A DNA stretch of 64,000 nt from Trichuris trichiura (GCA_037903355.1 JBAJFE010000026.1:2976001-3040000); one strand, 5' to 3'. Positions 1-11,818 are shown, counted from the stretch's first letter. Numbers and translations are program-made. Notes: generated by a model from the sequence alone, not told the origin.

Positions 1-3000
1 GGTCAATGCACATAGACTTCGTAGATGTTCAAGCAAGGTATGCTGTTTTCACTGTTCTCAGTGCAGCTTTAGGAAAGTTCGATCAGGTAGTACATTGATG
101 ACGAGGATTCTTCGAAATAAAAAATGCGACGTTTATTTGCGCAAGCTTTTGTTTCACAGTGATGAAATTGCAGAAGTTTCTTTGACGGATTAAGATTGAG
201 GATAACAGAAAAGGCGAAAGGACTGATGGACTAATATGGGAAAGCTTACACAGGGGGAGGAGAAACGCTGCAGCGGAGCGGCTCTGTACTTTGCTCAGCT
301 CTGTTCTTTCCGCCATACCTATAGTCCGTGCATGAAAGCGTTTGAAATGCGTTACCTCAGACGTAAAACAATACAGACAGATTGCCGAGAAAAGGGGTAA
401 GCTATTACGCTACGCTTACCTCGGTTCATATCGACTTGTAGAAGAAATTGACGGAGAACATCGGAAAACTAGGAACGCGAACGTATTCAGCCTGTGAAAA
501 AAGCGCTGTCATTGTTCTTCAGAAAGAGCAGCTTGTTAAAATAATTCTTGCTAGTAAACTTCGGTTAGCACCTTCAAACTGTTTGCGTGCAATAACATAC
601 AATCCGACGAGATAATTGTGGATTTGGCGTATTTTGACATATTACTACGAAGTATGTTGCACTTGTATTTTATGCAGTATTCCTACGCGCTACTCTGGTA
701 AGGGACTCTACGGGAACGTAAGATGACAGCGTCTGGACATTAGGCCGTGGCTTCGCTTTCTGCTTAGGCTTCAGCCGAGGCTTAGACAAGCTATTCAGCT
801 CCGGTTTTAATCGAGTGACTGTTTCTTAAAGTGAACGTTCCGGCAAATGATCGTTTAGCAGAGTGGACGTATAGACAAGTGAACATTTGATAAAGTGAAT
901 TTCAGTAAAAATTGGGTCGGGAAGATCAGCTGCAGGGCAATTGTAACGTTCGTCGTCGTTCACTGCACTACCCGGATACGCTGAGCTAAATAGACCGGCG
1001 CCAGAAGAAAGCGAACAGAACGAACCCTGCTCCAACATTTATGATGAACGAACCCTGCGCGATCCCTTTCCTTGCCGCCTCCAATTCTCTGCTTTACAGA
1101 ATTGAAAGTTTTCCCGTCCATCGCTCGTTATATGAGTGTTAGAGTCCCTGGACAGTGGGAAAGGTTGGCAGGTTTGCTTTAACTGAAGCATGGCTTCCTT
1201 AAGATTTGGTATCCTATACGTCCACATTAATCTGGCGTATTCACTGGATCCAATGGTGACTAGAAGCGTTGGCTGGGGCATTCGCATGACCAAGAGCAGC
1301 CTTCCCATGACTGTTTATGATGCCACTGTAGCTTGAAATCCCGCTGCCTGTTGGCAATGGTCAGAGGAAGTCATAGATAAGGTAGGATAGAGGGTGCAGC
1401 ATCTTACACTAAAAAGAAGAAGGCTCCTGCCCTTAAGTTGCTTGAAGCGAGAGCGATTGATTGGAACACGAGACGAGACGTCTGGTGGGGGCACAAGTAT
1501 GGTCATTATAAAAAAGCATGACTGAAAAGGAGGAGGGGGTTTTTGGGTTGGTAGGAGATGCACTGTGTTCCAGTGATTACGACACATCTTGCAGAATACA
1601 TAAAATTGGCCTTTTGCAACACTGAGTGAATTTGTTCACATCCTTGACTATGTATTGATAGTAACCATTCATTCTCATACGCAGACCAAGGAGATTTAGT
1701 AGCTCCCAAGGCGCCCTGAAAATCTGTAGTTTTTCACCATTAATACTATCAGCGAGTAATTTTTCAGATCTTTTACGGCTTTTCCCGTTCTTATCTGCTT
1801 TGTATCTGTAATTAAAGGAAACAATTGCTCTACCAGCGGTTGGGGTTGTCAGCGAGGTTGTATCGTAGAAAGCATCTACAAATTTTGTGGAACATTTGAA
1901 AATTGTTATTTTCATTGTCACTAACTGAAAAACTGTCGCCCATATTCGATACTGAATATGTTTTTAAATTTTAAATTGTCTATGCCGGTTCCAATTTTAC
2001 GGTAATAGTGCTGAAAGTTCCAAACAACCCCGTACCTACACAAACGCTTGTTCCGCCTGAGTTTGTGCTGTTTCGCTGTTTCAACTAGTCGAAAAAATTG
2101 AATAATCTTCATCATTAAGTTTAGGACAGGTGAAGATTCCATGAGGTAGTGGAAATGACAAAGCTTTTAGGGATGTTGACAAGGCTAGCGGAGGGAAGAC
2201 TAACGACGAAAAGTGGAGGCAGACAGGTTAGGACATGTAGGAAGGCCTTTTCTGAGGAAGCGCCAGTGCAAACAGTCTCTATAAAGGCACAGTGCAAACG
2301 CACTACCACCCTATGCCCCCCCCCCGCAGTAACTGTTGCATGAATATTGCGCAAGAGACTACTCATGGACGATATTAGCGCAAATCATGGAATTCTGACG
2401 ACAGATTTATGAACGTGACAACAGAAATGGTAAGTCAGCGTGAACCACGAGAGAAGAGGTCGACCCAAAACATGTTGGCGAAAATCACTGTGAAGGTGAA
2501 TGTTCTGTATTAGAAGATATTGCTAGCTTGACTTCCTTGCGCGCACACTTTTTCCCACACTTCATACTCGCGCGAATTCCTATGCGCATATTTTATTGGC
2601 ACCCAGCGGTCAAGATTACACCATTAGTATTCTTTCGTTACCTGCTAGCCACTGCTCAATCGCATGAAAGAACCAACCCAGTCCTCTAACTTTGGGATTT
2701 TTATTTCGCGTGTTCACCTCGTTTACATTAGTCATTGTCTGGTTTTCCTCAACGCCTATGCTCCAACTGGTATAGTACACTTAATAAACGGTTATCTCGA
2801 TGTCTCAGGGTACGTTCGCGGGCAGCAACCGTAAGACACAACAGAGAGCAGTCGCTCTCCCTTAGGAAGGTCGGCGCAAGGGCACTGGAAAACCCAGTGC
2901 TCCGGAAAGGAGACGAGTCGAAGGTGGTGAAACGCTGCTTTGTCTTACTCGAAAATTTATCGTTTTTCTCGTATTCTATCTGTCTGGACATTAGCAAATA

Positions 3001-3230
3001 ACCACCAACCGAAATATCGACCTAGAAACTGTTAAATTTGAAAAAAGCCGTCCGAGAACCTTCACACCAGGCTTGATGTGATGCTCAAGGGAAGTTGCTT
3101 ACTGTAGGAGAAGTAACTTTATTTTCCGTTTCATTTTATCTAACTTCAGAGATTTGTTGGTTTTTTGTAAAGCTAACCAGCATTGCAGCAGTAAGGCATC
3201 CACTGTGCATTAGACAGCAGATCAAAATCC
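1..3230. other. Mostly unassigned DNA upstream of MED11
   Basis: No gene could be supported here. Open frames are short, present on both strands and resemble no family I know. A run of about ten C at 2317-2326 and an 88-codon frame at 2735-3001 that is open on both strands were noted but carry no recognisable domain. A fragment of the PLE-type palindromic terminus occurs near 1795-1865 (listed separately). Confidence 0.5.
1795..1865 (-). repeat. Fragment of PLE-derived terminal repeat
   Basis: The stretch with a 'gctggtagagc' motif followed by a 'tacagatac' motif resembles the ends of the palindromic element at 40583-40963, which carries 'ttggtagagcagcgg' and 'tttacagatac'. The similarity is short and diverged, so this is probably an old truncated copy. 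Confidence 0.35.
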
Positions 3231-3718
3231 ATGGATAATAAAACGGTTGTCGAGAGTATGTCTTTTAGCGAACGTCTAGCAAAGCTAGACGATGTAGAAA
3301 AGAGCATCGTTCATTTAGTGCAAAGTGCCGGTCAGTGTTTAGCTGAAATCGGAAAGGATAAAACGGCTACTCGTCTGGTAAGAATTTTGTTCTCTCTCCG
3401 TCTGTTCCTCTGTGTTCATTTAGGTTTAATTAATGCTTTGAACAGGCTGAAAGTCAGGCACAAGATTTCACCCGCCGTCTTCAAGTTATTGAAAAGACTA
3501 TAATCGAGCAGATAAATTATTTGAGCGAGGTCGGCGTTGGCGCGGCTCACGAAAGTTCTGCATATTCGCAAGTACAGATCAAACTAGCCGTTGAGGAAAA
3601 GGTGAACTACGTGTATGAGATGTTGGCTGAGTTCAGACGACGTCGGGAAAGTGCCACCGTTGTTAGTGATGAAACGAGGGACAGGGCACCGAAGAGTGAA
3701 AGTAGTGAACTTTCTTAG
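3231..3718 (+). CDS. MED11: Mediator complex subunit 11 (MED11)
   Basis: Two exons, 3231-3377 and 3446-3718, joined in phase 0 across a 68-nt GT-AG intron, give 139 aa. The protein opens with a short N-terminal part leading to RLAKLDDVEKSIVHLVQSAG, then QAQDF and a second helix with INYLSEVGVGAAHESSAYS. This is the MED11 pattern: an N-terminal helix pair with a conserved LxxLDxIExxI motif and a T/A-rich GxPHExSSYS-like loop. MED11 pairs with MED22 in the head module of Mediator and supports RNA polymerase II pre-initiation complexes in the nucleus. The length fits animal MED11 (about 115-140 aa); the C-terminal RRRRES tail is extra. AATAAA at 3866-3871 lies 148 nt past the stop. A PLE has inserted only about 50 bp beyond it. 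The start is the first ATG of the frame that precedes the conserved helix. Confidence 0.88.
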
Positions 3719-3865
3719 GTCACCTATTTTCCTCATTCGCGTGAATGTGAGCAGAAGCTCGTAGAACAAACGACCACTTCAGTTGGATATCAAATGACTT
3801 TTAAAACGCGTTTCCAATGCGATGCGACTAATAGTAGCATGCAGTTTTTAACTGAATATGAAAAT

Positions 3866-3871
3866 AATAAA
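3866..3871 (+). terminator. Poly(A) signal of MED11
   Basis: AATAAA is the only canonical polyadenylation hexamer between the MED11 stop codon and the PLE insertion starting at 3919. Confidence 0.6.
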
Positions 3872-4081
3872 CATGTTTGAAGAGTTCGCTTTTCTTCAAT
3901 TACTAATGAAATTACTTTGTTTCGAAAGACAGGATGTCTTTTAACAGGCTTGAACGGTTTCATAGTAGATCTTCAGATTCACGGGTTTGGCATGTTGGAT
4001 GTATCTGTAAGTAAACTTCAAAGTGCCCTACCAACGGATGGATGAGCAGATTGTAAGAGAAAATACAGAACAATTTGTATA

Positions 4082-4122
4082 CCGTACGTTTCGGAACTGC
4101 TCGTGTTCCGTCGTCAGCAGTG
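4082..4122 (-). ncRNA. Hammerhead-ribozyme-like motif, left PLE arm
   Basis: On the minus strand: CACUG, core CUGACGA, a perfect 6-bp stem II (CGGAAC with GUUCCG), GAAA, then CGUA and CGG. Stem I can form from the bases before the core and CGG after the proposed cleavage site. Helix III would be one A-U pair closing a two-base loop, as in minimal PLE hammerheads. Self-cleavage is inferred, not shown. Confidence 0.7.
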
Positions 4123-4185
4123 TTGGGGAGAAGGTGTTTATTCGGTAAGGGGTTTATATAGCGCATGGGTACAATGGGTGTTTGA

Positions 4186-5526
4186 TTAGTTGGGTAGGGC
4201 GCAGCATTGGAATTTATTAATCGGCGCAGCCCATACTTCACTAACCTCCACGCCATTGTCGCGATTGATAGTGGAGTTGCTCTGGATGTACAGAGCCTCC
4301 TTAATACGCCTAAGATGTAATAAGTTTTCGTGGCATATGATCTTCGGGTGCGGGTCGAGTGTGCACCGAGATGCGTGCTCAACGATCACTGAGGCACTTA
4401 TCGCGTTCTCCATGGCTTTTCGAGGGTCCGTTGTCGGTGGACGCCCTCGGCCGGTGGCCTGTACCCCATTGAGTCTTCGTTCGGCGTTCTTGTATGTCAA
4501 CACATTCTTCATGTGTTGGCCGAATCTCTTAAGTAAAGTGTTGCCCGTTTCTCCTATGTAGGAGGCGTTGCAACCACACTTTATTTGGTAAATGACACCG
4601 GGTCTGCTGTCAAAAGGAACCTTGATCTTGTCATTTCTCACAATCGAACGAAGATTACATGAACTTTTAAATCTCACGTTGAAATTTAAGGAGCGCCCCA
4701 GTCTCCTGATCCGTTCACTTAAACCACTGTAGTAGGGAAGGAGCAGCACCGGGCGTTGTTGGTTATCAGGCGGGGACGGTGATGAAGGTTTATTTTGTTG
4801 GCACTGTTTAATAATGGAATTGATGAATTTACTGGGGTATCCGTTACTGCATAATGTGTTATAAATGTGTCTTAATTCTGTATTTAAATATTCGGGGTCA
4901 CAAACCGTTAGGGCCCTGTCAACCATCCCTTTAACTATACCTCTTTTAACTGAAATAGGGTGATGAGAAGAAAAGTTTAGGTGCCGGTCCGAGTGGGTGG
5001 GTTTCCTATAAACTGTTGTTTTTAACTTATTCCCTTGTTTAATGACTAAGACATCTAGAAAAGGGAGTTTACAATTATTTTCCTTCTCAATGGTTAGCGT
5101 TATCTGGTTGGGGAAGAGACTATTCAGGTGTTCCAAGAGAGTTTCTTCACTGCCTGATTTTATGATGGCAAAGATGTCGTCTACATATCTTTTGAAAAGG
5201 ATAGGAGGGGCACAGTCTTGCAGAGTGCTGAAGGCTTTTTCTTCGAGATGTTCCATGAAGATCTCCGCAAGTATGGAGGAGAGTGGACTGCCCATAGGTG
5301 CACCGTCCTTTTGTGAGAAGAAACTATCCTGGAATCTGAAGTAGTTGCCCTCGCGCATGCAGAACGAAACTAATTTAACTATGTGGGTGGGGTTTAATTT
5401 CGTCCTCTGCAAGATGGTGTCGTCCGCATCTAACAGAGTTTGAAGCAAGTTGATGGTATATTTTATGGGAACGCTTGTGAAAAGGTCTTTTACATCATAA
5501 CTGACCATGATGTCACCGGGCTGCAT
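4186..5526 (-). CDS. PLE polyprotein: reverse transcriptase plus GIY-YIG endonuclease (5' truncated)
   Basis: An uninterrupted 446-codon frame, N-terminally incomplete because the element is cut at about 5585. Residues 1-200 hold reverse-transcriptase motifs: DVKDLFTSVP (11-20), GAPMGSPLS (75-83), the catalytic YVDD box (114-117) and LPFLDVL (154-160). After a linker with the PLE-typical NGYP (228-231), residues 310-345 form a GIY-YIG nuclease motif beginning GVIYQIKCGCNASYIGETG. This order, RT followed by GIY-YIG, is diagnostic of Penelope-like retroelements, which copy RNA into DNA at nicked targets. The lack of stops across 1.34 kb suggests a young insertion. The displayed start is just the first Met of the surviving frame. 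Confidence 0.9.
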   Translation of the reverse strand: MQPGDIMVSYDVKDLFTSVPIKYTINLLQTLLDADDTILQRTKLNPTHIVKLVSFCMREGNYFRFQDSFFSQKDGAPMGSPLSSILAEIFMEHLEEKAFSTLQDCAPPILFKRYVDDIFAIIKSGSEETLLEHLNSLFPNQITLTIEKENNCKLPFLDVLVIKQGNKLKTTVYRKPTHSDRHLNFSSHHPISVKRGIVKGMVDRALTVCDPEYLNTELRHIYNTLCSNGYPSKFINSIIKQCQQNKPSSPSPPDNQQRPVLLLPYYSGLSERIRRLGRSLNFNVRFKSSCNLRSIVRNDKIKVPFDSRPGVIYQIKCGCNASYIGETGNTLLKRFGQHMKNVLTYKNAERRLNGVQATGRGRPPTTDPRKAMENAISASVIVEHASRCTLDPHPKIICHENLLHLRRIKEALYIQSNSTINRDNGVEVSEVWAAPINKFQCCALPN

Positions 5527-5585
5527 TTTTATGTCTTTTAGTGTGGAACAAAATTCTTTACAATTTTTAACATTGGACTCGCGTT

Positions 5586-5632
5586 TACCGGTTAGGGGTA
5601 GGGGTTTACCGTTTACCGGTTAGGGGTTTCTC
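5586..5632. repeat. G-rich telomere-like junction between PLE arms
   Basis: The short stretch repeats GGTTAGGGG and TTTACCG blocks in irregular order (accggttagggg, taggggtttaccg, then accggttagggg again). It separates the two oppositely oriented PLE arms. It resembles degenerate TTAGGG-type telomere sequence but is only about 47 bp long, so chance or local templated repair remains possible. Confidence 0.45.
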
Positions 5633-5681
5633 CTACATAGGAGAAACGGGCAACACTTTACTTAAGGGATTCGGCCAACAC

Positions 5682-6008
5682 ATGAAGAATGTGTTGACAT
5701 ACAAGAACGCCGAACGAAAACTCAATGGGGTACAGGCCACCGGCCGAGGGCGGCCACCGACAACGGACCCTCGAAAAGCCATGGAGAACGCGATAAGTGC
5801 CTCAGTGATCGTTGAGCACGCATATCGGTGCACACTCGACCCGCACCCGAAGATCATATGCCACGAAAACTTATTACATCTTAAGCGTATTAAGGAGGCT
5901 CTGTACATCCAGAGCAACTCCACTATCAATCGCGACAATGGCGTGGAGGTTAGTGAAGTATGGGCTGCGCCGATTAATAAATTCCAATGCTGCGCCCTAC
6001 CCAACTAA
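5682..6008 (+). pseudogene. PLE C-terminal coding remnant, right arm
   Basis: 108 codons nearly identical to the C-terminus of the left-arm protein (from the MKNVLTYKNAERK region to the CCALPN end), in the opposite orientation. It contains only the part downstream of the GIY-YIG core. The few substitutions (for example S to Y near the VEHA motif) show that the arms have diverged little. Confidence 0.8.
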
Positions 6009-6071
6009 TCAAACACCCATTGTACCCATGCGCTATATAAACCCCTTACCGAATAAACACCTTCTCCCCAA

Positions 6072-6113
6072 CACTGCTGACGACGGAACACGAGCAGTTC
6101 CGAAACGTACGGT
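6072..6113 (+). ncRNA. Hammerhead-ribozyme-like motif, right PLE arm
   Basis: Mirror image of the motif at 4082-4122, with the same core CUGACGA at 6077-6083, stem II CGGAAC/GUUCCG and GAAACGUA followed by CGG. Transcripts reading outwards from either arm would carry one ribozyme. Confidence 0.7.
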
Positions 6114-6249
6114 ATACAAATTGTTCTGTATTTTCTCTTACAATCTGCTCATCCATCCGTTGGTAGGGCACTTTGAAGTTTACTTACAGATACATCCAAC
6201 ATGCCAAACCCGTGAATCTGAAGATCTACTATGATGAAATTACTTTCTG

Positions 6250-7908
6250 TAAATCGAAAGTTTTGTTTTATGTACCAGCTTTTGATGCTGAGCATGTTAA
6301 CTTTTTAAATAACGAGCTTTTTTCTTTCGTGAAAAAGTTGTTGACTTGTTAGGAGACAGCCAATCCTCAAGTACAAGGGAAAGAACCCGCTTTTTTCTTT
6401 CGTTAAGAAAAGCTTTCGATAAGTGTTTTCTCCCTTTGGAGAAGATCACTCAAGGTTACTTCGTTTCAAAGCCAAAAAGTGCGCGGCGAAATCTTCACTA
6501 ACTTCTGCTTTGAACCCCGCTAGTCCTGTCAGGCAAAACAAGCAGCGCAAAGCATTAAACGACTACTTTCAACCGTTTCATTTATTTTTGCATATGTATG
6601 TGCATAGTACTTTAAATGACGTTTACTGCTGAAGCACTGTTAAGCTGTGGCAGTGTTTCTATTGGTGAACCTTACAGGGTTTGCCCACCTCTGTTAGCTG
6701 CACCTAATTAGGTACCAGTCGCACGGGTGAATTATAACGTAAATAACATTTAAGAGTCTTCTCATCCGTTATGAGTTGCTCAATTCATCAACAATGTTGA
6801 CATGGAAGAGTTAATGTGCGGTAAAAAGATGTTTTACTGAAGATGAGTTAAGAGTGAACCCAAAAGCTCCGGAAAATAAAGTCGATTTTTAAAAACATGA
6901 GTCCTACCGTAAACTAATTTCACCGCGATGATTTTTGAATCCGTTAACAAATGCTATGTATTCAAAATAACCGGTTTATTAAGCTTCGTCGTTTACGTTG
7001 TTGAAATGTATCCACTACGAAGTTGGAAGTTACTGAAACTTACGCGTCAATCACTTAAAGGTCGTACAAAGCGTCTTTTGTACTCGACAGAAATAAAGGT
7101 ACAGATATGGGAGAATAAAATAAATTTGTTGCTCTACAGATATGCATCGTCCTGCCAGAACAGTTCAATGGGCCCTTATATCTCACTTCAAATCTTGTGC
7201 TGCTTTAAAGATACTTATTTGGCACGTATGTCAATGCATTCTAACTTTCTTGGGATACATGGGAAGCTGTAGGCCCACGTTTGTTGACACCAAAGTAACA
7301 GTGGTAAACTGAGAGTTGCGAATCAGCGGAGATGAGCCAGCAGTGTTGAACTGGTGGTAGAAAAATAGCTTTAGTGAACCAGATGTGACCAATGTAGACT
7401 GATATGTGAACAGCTTGAAACTAACATAGTTGAACTAGAGCGATAAACGAATAAACTGGAGCGGACGAACAACTGGCAAATTAACCTTAAGCTAAAAGCG
7501 AAGGACCTATAACCCCATTGCATAGGACGGTCGGTGGTCTAACGCCAAAAGACGGTCTCATCCTTGGAACTTGTTTACCGTCAAGCTGATCAAGCACAAA
7601 CTGGCATGAATTTGATCGCGGTGTCAACTCAAACTTCTTCCTGTTCTCTATTGACCAAAGAAAGTCTGTATCGAAAATCACACCAAAGTCAACAGTTTAA
7701 AGACAGGTTTTTTTATAAACGAAATGTATTAAACTCCTGCATAAATACATGTACTTAAACGTAAGCTCTGAAGCGGTAAGTATGCGACTTAATGCTGAAC
7801 AAAGGATAAAACCTGCGAATCACGTAATTACTGTCAACTCGCGCAGATTGAATCGTGTAATTGGTGTTGCTTGGCGCTGCTCATTACTAACTGCTATAAA
7901 GTGACATA
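6250..7908. other. Intergenic DNA, no supported gene
   Basis: A 114-codon plus-strand frame at 6928-7272 is the longest. It is lysine- and leucine-rich, has no recognisable motif and no clear splice partners, so it is not called. Nothing repetitive was recognised. Confidence 0.4.
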
Positions 7909-9479
7909 ATGTCGTATAAGTTATATTGGATCGTGATTACCTGCCTGACGATTACACCGTTGTGCTGTCTATCTGAGCAAGTAGAACATGTCGAAGGTTG
8001 GACCTTCTATTTTTCTAAATGGGTTAGTCAATCCAAGTGTTTCAGTAATGACCACTGAGCCTAGGTTTGTGGATATTGCGATTAATGGTTCGTCTATTTG
8101 GTTTTATCAGAAACAAGCAAAATCCATACGTTATGCTTGGAAATCAGTATCAGTAAGGTCACGTTTTGTTTTTGATATGCTTCAAAAAGCGGTGCACAGG
8201 TGAATGTAGACTTTGGTGACGTTTCGGATGCAAAGTATACGATGATGTTTGGTGATAATCTTACGAAACTGAGAGAAGAACTCAAGAATAAAAACTCTTG
8301 GCTTTGGTTTCTCCGAAGTCCAGATCTATTCAAACGCACAACATTGGATCCGTTCACCAATTCGTATATTGGAATTCATAGTTCTGCCAATTACTACATT
8401 TCTCTGCATATAAACGGTATGTAAATACGTTTTCATGCCAATGTCCTAATTTATTCTCTGTTGGCAGAATTTGACTTATTCATGTTTGGAAGCACGATAT
8501 TCGGACTGGCGTTGTATTTAATGGCAAATAAGCTCAGCCAGATCACGGCCACCTACTATGCATGTGGTGCCGTTTCAGCAGTCTTAGGTTCCGTTGTTGT
8601 TCTGTTCATAGTAATAGGAAGGATGATGCCACGCGTGAGGGCTGTTTCAGATCTTTTCGCCTTTTGACAGCATGTTTTTTACAGCGCCCATTATCAGTTG
8701 CATTTTACTGGTGTGGATGGGGCGTTTTCTTCTTCTTGTGGTCTTACATCAAGAGCATCATTTTCGCGTACCGCAAATGGATAGTTTATTATGTGGTAAG
8801 TTGTTGGGTATATGGCTATTTATCTAATCTATTCGTTCTTTCAAACAGGTTTTTGTGTCCCTTGCTGCGTTTAGTTGGATTTATCGATGGGGAACTCCAA
8901 TTCATTTTCGTACTAAGCAGATTTTTGAATATGCAATGCGGATAGTTGGCGCTATACTTGTTTATCTAAATTGTCAGATTCGTGAGCTCAGCATTTCCGT
9001 TTTGGCAGGAATAGTTGTGGCAGAGTTTACACCTATTGATGGATTTCTGAATTGGTGGTAAGTTCCTGCTGTCATGTAAACTGCTGCCTAGATAAGCTTT
9101 TGCTTAATGGCCGACAGGGACAGGTTGTACCCACCACGAGTAAAACTGCTGACAAAAGAGGAGTTTGAAATGCAAGGAAAGTTACAAACATCCAAAGCGC
9201 TGGAGGAATTACGATCCTTCTGTAACAGTCCGGAGTTTAGCCGATGGAGTGTGTTGAGTCGCTTGAGCGACCCACACCAGTAAGTTTGCACACAATCTAT
9301 GGTTGTTACGTTGCTGTAGTTTTGCTTTCTGTAGGTTCGCCATGTTCATGGACGGAGCGGATCACTTGTCTTTTTTACACGATTCTGAAGATGAGTTTTC
9401 TGGGCCAAATGGTGACGCACCGTTGACTTCTAGTCGCTACAGCTTGCTGGAAGATTCGGACTCGGAAGAAACTGAATAG
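7909..9479 (+). CDS. NEMP: Nuclear envelope integral membrane protein (NEMP1/TMEM194 family)
   Basis: Eight exons (7909-7996, 8046-8152, 8200-8416, 8468-8634, 8685-8795, 8849-9057, 9118-9279, 9335-9479) with 47-60 nt GT-AG introns read through in frame to 401 aa. Residues 1-22 look like a signal peptide (YKLYWIVITCLTITPLCCLS). A lumenal-type domain with FVDIAIN and NYYISLHIN follows. Next come several membrane segments (FGSTIFGLALYLM, a GxVSAVLGSVVVLFIVIGRMMPR block, VAFYWCGWGVFFFLW, IVGAILVYL). The soluble tail matches the family closely: RLYPPRVKLLTKEEFEMQG, then TSKALEELRSFCNSPEF. NEMP proteins sit in the inner nuclear membrane, contribute to nuclear stiffness and are needed for fertility in animals. 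The ATG chosen gives the signal peptide. A truncated relative lies at 16346. Confidence is high for the family; exact exon edges are predictions. Confidence 0.88.
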
Positions 9480-11410
9480 GACCTACGGCAACTAGGTTTT
9501 TTTATTGAGAAAAGATGTTTTGATAGTTCTGTGCTATCGTTAAATCCACCTTGGTTTCCGCCACTGACTACGGTTGTGTTTTTCTAAGTCTGTTATTTTA
9601 GGCATGCTTCAAATTAATCGATTGACTACTTATGCCATTTCCAGTGAGGGATTTCGCAAGCTTTAATATGCAACCGTTTCATCCCACTCTTTGTTGACTT
9701 TTTGTTTTTCTGTCAGTGCTTTCGGTGCTTACATGCGAAAATGTTGATTTCTTAAAAGGCGAACGCTTTCCCCCGTTATCTGGGTCAATATATATCATAA
9801 TCTTTTCCTTTAAAATGAAGTTTAACTGAAAGTAAACTTGTGTGTGTTAACAACGCTTTTCATTTTGATGGGTAAGTTCGAATACTTGTACCGCTTCTAT
9901 AGTCAGTGTGGGCGGAACGCCTAATTACCGAACGCACTTCACTGCAGTAGTGTTTCTATACGCTGCAGGTTGTGAGGTTAATCATGTATTAGCTATCAAA
10001 AGTTGCCCTGACTTTCAAACTGATGTTGTAAAGTAGGCTTAGATGAATTGTAATCTAAGAATGAATGGCTTAGAACAGGATCATGTTGGTGTGTTTAGAT
10101 TCATCTGCAACGTAAAAGATAGAGGAAGTGTTAACGTTTTTTTGCCATGTCCTCAGTATTACAAACCAGTGAAAACATAGTTTTTACGATGTCTTTGTAT
10201 TAGTTAGTAGTCTTACTATGTGAACATGCAGTGGCAGCATCTTTGAGGAGCACTGCAAAGAAATTGCTCTTTTGACTATGAGTGCAAGACAGGCTTGCTT
10301 TTCGTTGGCAAAAGAACAAATGGACAGCGCGAAGGAACCAATTAACCCTGGAATGTGAAAACAATAGATTGCCATTAACTGGAAGATACAATAGAAACGG
10401 CGAAACGTCTTGTATGCTTAGACTTCAAGCTTAGGAATCCCTTTTCCTTAGGTTTATTAGATGGGGAAGTACTCACGGTTGAATCAGCGGAGTAAGCCTG
10501 CCTAAGCAGCAGCAAATTTCCCTTGCCTCCACAATGAAACATTGCCGCCGAAAGATCTTGTGCTCAAAAGGATGCGTTTGTATTAATATTAATAATATCA
10601 CTATATGAATGCCATTACTTGAAAGTTTGCTTTTCAAAAATTTGGTCATCTATAGTTCTGCAAATGAACGGGATACACTGTCTGTGCGGTTGAACATTTT
10701 GGTATTTATCGCAGAAGGGCAACTTTCGTTATCCCGGATACAGGCTTGTAGTTTTCAATCATCTTGACGCTTTGTAGAGTGAGCATAGGAAGATAAAGTA
10801 TCTTCTTAATAGCTTGACAGATTATACGATCAACAGATCGGCCCGTTTGCTAATGAATTACTATGCATAAGGCCACAAGATAATCTTGGCATGTGCTAGG
10901 TTCAGAGAAGTTTCAATCGCTGTTAAGGTTTTAATTCAGGCTTCAGCGTCCAATCAGTAACTCTTGACTTGAGAGATTTGGTCTCTGGATTTGCCGCAAG
11001 GGTCAAACCGAACTCCCAATAATGCCAGAAACACGCCAGGTCAGAAATCGGGCAGTAACACTAGATTCAAGAACAGCATCATGTATAAGTTAGCATAAAC
11101 AGCTTTCTTCGTGGGCGTTTGATGGAGACGCAGAACGCCAGGTCTTCTGTAATGAACACGTAAACAACAAGCGGCAAGGAAAGTGGAACGACGTAATAAT
11201 TGGCTTTAGAATGCCAGCTTGCAGCAATTTATCATCAGCAAAAATGAGACAGCTTAAAGAGGTTAGTTCGTTGAGATGTACGCCAGGATTATTCGAATTT
11301 AAGAAGGCTGTGCACTGTTCACGGCAGTGATTCTGCTTAACTGGGTTGCAGCATCATAAGAGTGTAGTTCCGCATGTAGCTATTAATACTAGCCATAGTA
11401 AAAAACTGAT
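9480..11410. other. Intergenic DNA, no supported gene
   Basis: Only short frames without family resemblance occur. It includes the NEMP 3' flank. No canonical AATAAA was seen close to the NEMP stop codon, so a variant signal is probably used. Confidence 0.4.
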
Positions 11411-11623
11411 ATACAGTTGAACCTCCGTAAATTAACCACACAACAGACTGGGGAAAACTGCTCAACATAGAAAGTGGTCAACATATGCAGGCTGTGGGTA
11501 TAAGTGGCTCGGCTGAATAGATTAGCATCTTTGAGCATTTTAGTCTGCTGCATAGCATCAATTGGAGGCCTATTAAATGGCGAGATGCATAAAAATAACA
11601 TTATAAAATCATGCATAAGCTTT

Positions 11624-11818
11624 TTAGGGGCTACAATGCTTGCCGAAAAAGGTGTCAATTCTAGTCTGGTGCTTGTTCTTACTACAAACATAAGCGGTAA
11701 GAGCGAGCTCCGTGTTAGCTACCCCGCTCAACATCTCTGAGCATTTTTCAGCATTGAAAATATCTTCTTCCTTGAAGCCACTGGCGAAATAACGAAACTT
11801 CGCGATGAAGTCTTCCAA
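11624..11818 (-). pseudogene. pogo/Tigger transposase, C-terminal fragment
   Basis: The translation ends with EDIFNAEKCSEML and a tail TRIDTFFGKH. Tigger/jerky transposases typically end in a FNAL..LE region and a TITDFF-like tail, which supports this call. The same DNA recurs at 12981-13226 and 13468-13680 in the two related non-autonomous copies, where it is no longer coding. Confidence 0.55.

Larger units (their letters stand above)
3919..6233. mobile_element. Penelope-like element, inverted-duplication insertion
   Basis: The unit has a long minus-strand PLE copy on the left (3919 to about 5585) and a second 3' terminal part in plus orientation on the right (about 5632-6233). Left bases 3960-4560 are an inverted copy of 5633-6234. 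It is flanked by the 13-bp direct repeat ATGAAATTACTTT (3906-3918 and 6234-6246), which I take as the target-site duplication. Each arm carries a hammerhead-like motif. PLE ends in direct or inverted orientation are known for this class. The junction of the arms is a G-rich, telomere-like stretch. Confidence 0.85.

Noticed and set aside
2735..3001. 88-codon frame upstream of MED11, open on both strands
   Set aside because: No recognisable domain; openness on both strands suggests composition.
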